This document shows positions 6,843-7,058 of a stretch of 7,058 nucleotides of DNA, one piece after another (the stretch's first letter is position 1; every line of letters starts with the position of its first letter). The stretch is from Microbacteriaceae bacterium (GTDB taxonomy: Bacteria; Actinomycetota; Actinomycetes; Actinomycetales; Microbacteriaceae): NCBI GenBank assembly GCA_009925875.1, contig RFQD01000066.1:1-7058 (forward strand), written 5' to 3'. A model generated the notes under the pieces. It had not been told where the DNA came from and did no database searches. It saw nothing but the letters and a program-made list of their open reading frames with translations. A program made the position numbers and the translations under genes.

Positions 6843-7058
6843 CGAGACGAACGGCACCATCAGGGTCAACACGACCGCCAACAAAAAGACCACCACGGAG
6901 AATCCGATCAGCATCGTCTTGATGAGCAGTCGTGCGACCACGGCGGAAACACCGAGCAAGAACAATGCGATGGTCATGAGCACCGTGTAGAGGGTGAGCT
7001 TGTCGCCGAGCGCGTTCGCGGTGTTGCCTTCTTCGGTCTTCGCCGCCGACTGGTCGGC
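6834..7058 (-). CDS. C-terminal part of a small two-helix membrane protein (partial at right edge)
   Basis: An open minus-strand frame enters from the right edge and ends at a TAA (6834-6836), giving 74 residues. It begins with a hydrophilic stretch (ADQSAAKTEEGNTANALGDK) and continues with two hydrophobic helices, about 23-43 (LYTVLMTIALFLLGVSAVVA) and 48-70 (TMLIGFSVVVFLLAVVLTLM), joined by a short Arg/Lys-containing loop, and ends in FVSLA. The composition is that of a genuine membrane protein rather than an antisense shadow, and no other gene covers the region. The 5' end is outside the window. I do not recognise the family; the layout of a hydrophilic helix followed by two closing helices occurs in several uncharacterised membrane proteins. 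It is convergent with the exporter pair, and its stop lies in the 16-bp repeat array. Confidence 0.75.
   Translation of the reverse strand, partial: ADQSAAKTEEGNTANALGDKLTLYTVLMTIALFLLGVSAVVARLLIKTMLIGFSVVVFLLAVVLTLMVPFVSLA

Overview
The window is GC-rich with densely packed genes, overlapping start/stop codons and clear purine-rich ribosome binding sites. This architecture and the protein types fit a high-GC actinobacterium; Microbacteriaceae or a close relative is my best guess from memory of similar proteins, not from a search. There is no sign of phage, insertion sequence, CRISPR, tRNA or rRNA.

Left half (40-3137, minus strand): a tightly overlapping four-gene operon. In transcription order it encodes a YdfG-like short-chain dehydrogenase, a UPF0303 (HbpS-like, 'heme-degrading domain') protein, pyridoxamine 5'-phosphate oxidase (PdxH), and a MalY/PatB-family PLP-dependent aminotransferase / cystathionine beta-lyase. 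The overlaps are 4, 8 and 4 nt, so translation is probably coupled. The enzyme that makes PLP is directly coupled to an enzyme that uses it.

Right half (3175-6789, plus strand): divergent from the operon across only 37 bp lies a pair of half-transporter genes of a heterodimeric ABC exporter, overlapping by 4 nt (GTGA). The first is intact. Its nucleotide-binding domain has a canonical LSGGQ signature, but Asp replaces the catalytic Glu and Glu replaces the Q-loop Gln. The second has the complementary set: catalytic Glu, Gln in the Q-loop and a degenerate LSSGQ signature. The second gene is broken near its 5' end: the reading frame shifts around 5379-5383, and about 45-50 codons covering TM2 and the first coupling region are absent. 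This is an internal deletion, or an assembly error.

Right edge (6779-7058): downstream of the exporter is a short direct-repeat array (16-bp period, three full copies and a partial fourth). It spans the stop codons of two convergent genes and can fold into a stem. The last gene, entering from the right on the minus strand, is the C-terminal end of a small two-helix membrane protein I cannot name.

No wholly new system is evident. The points most worth a second look are the lesion in the second exporter gene, the 16-bp palindrome array at the convergent gene ends, and the PLP-synthesis/PLP-use operon containing a UPF0303 protein.
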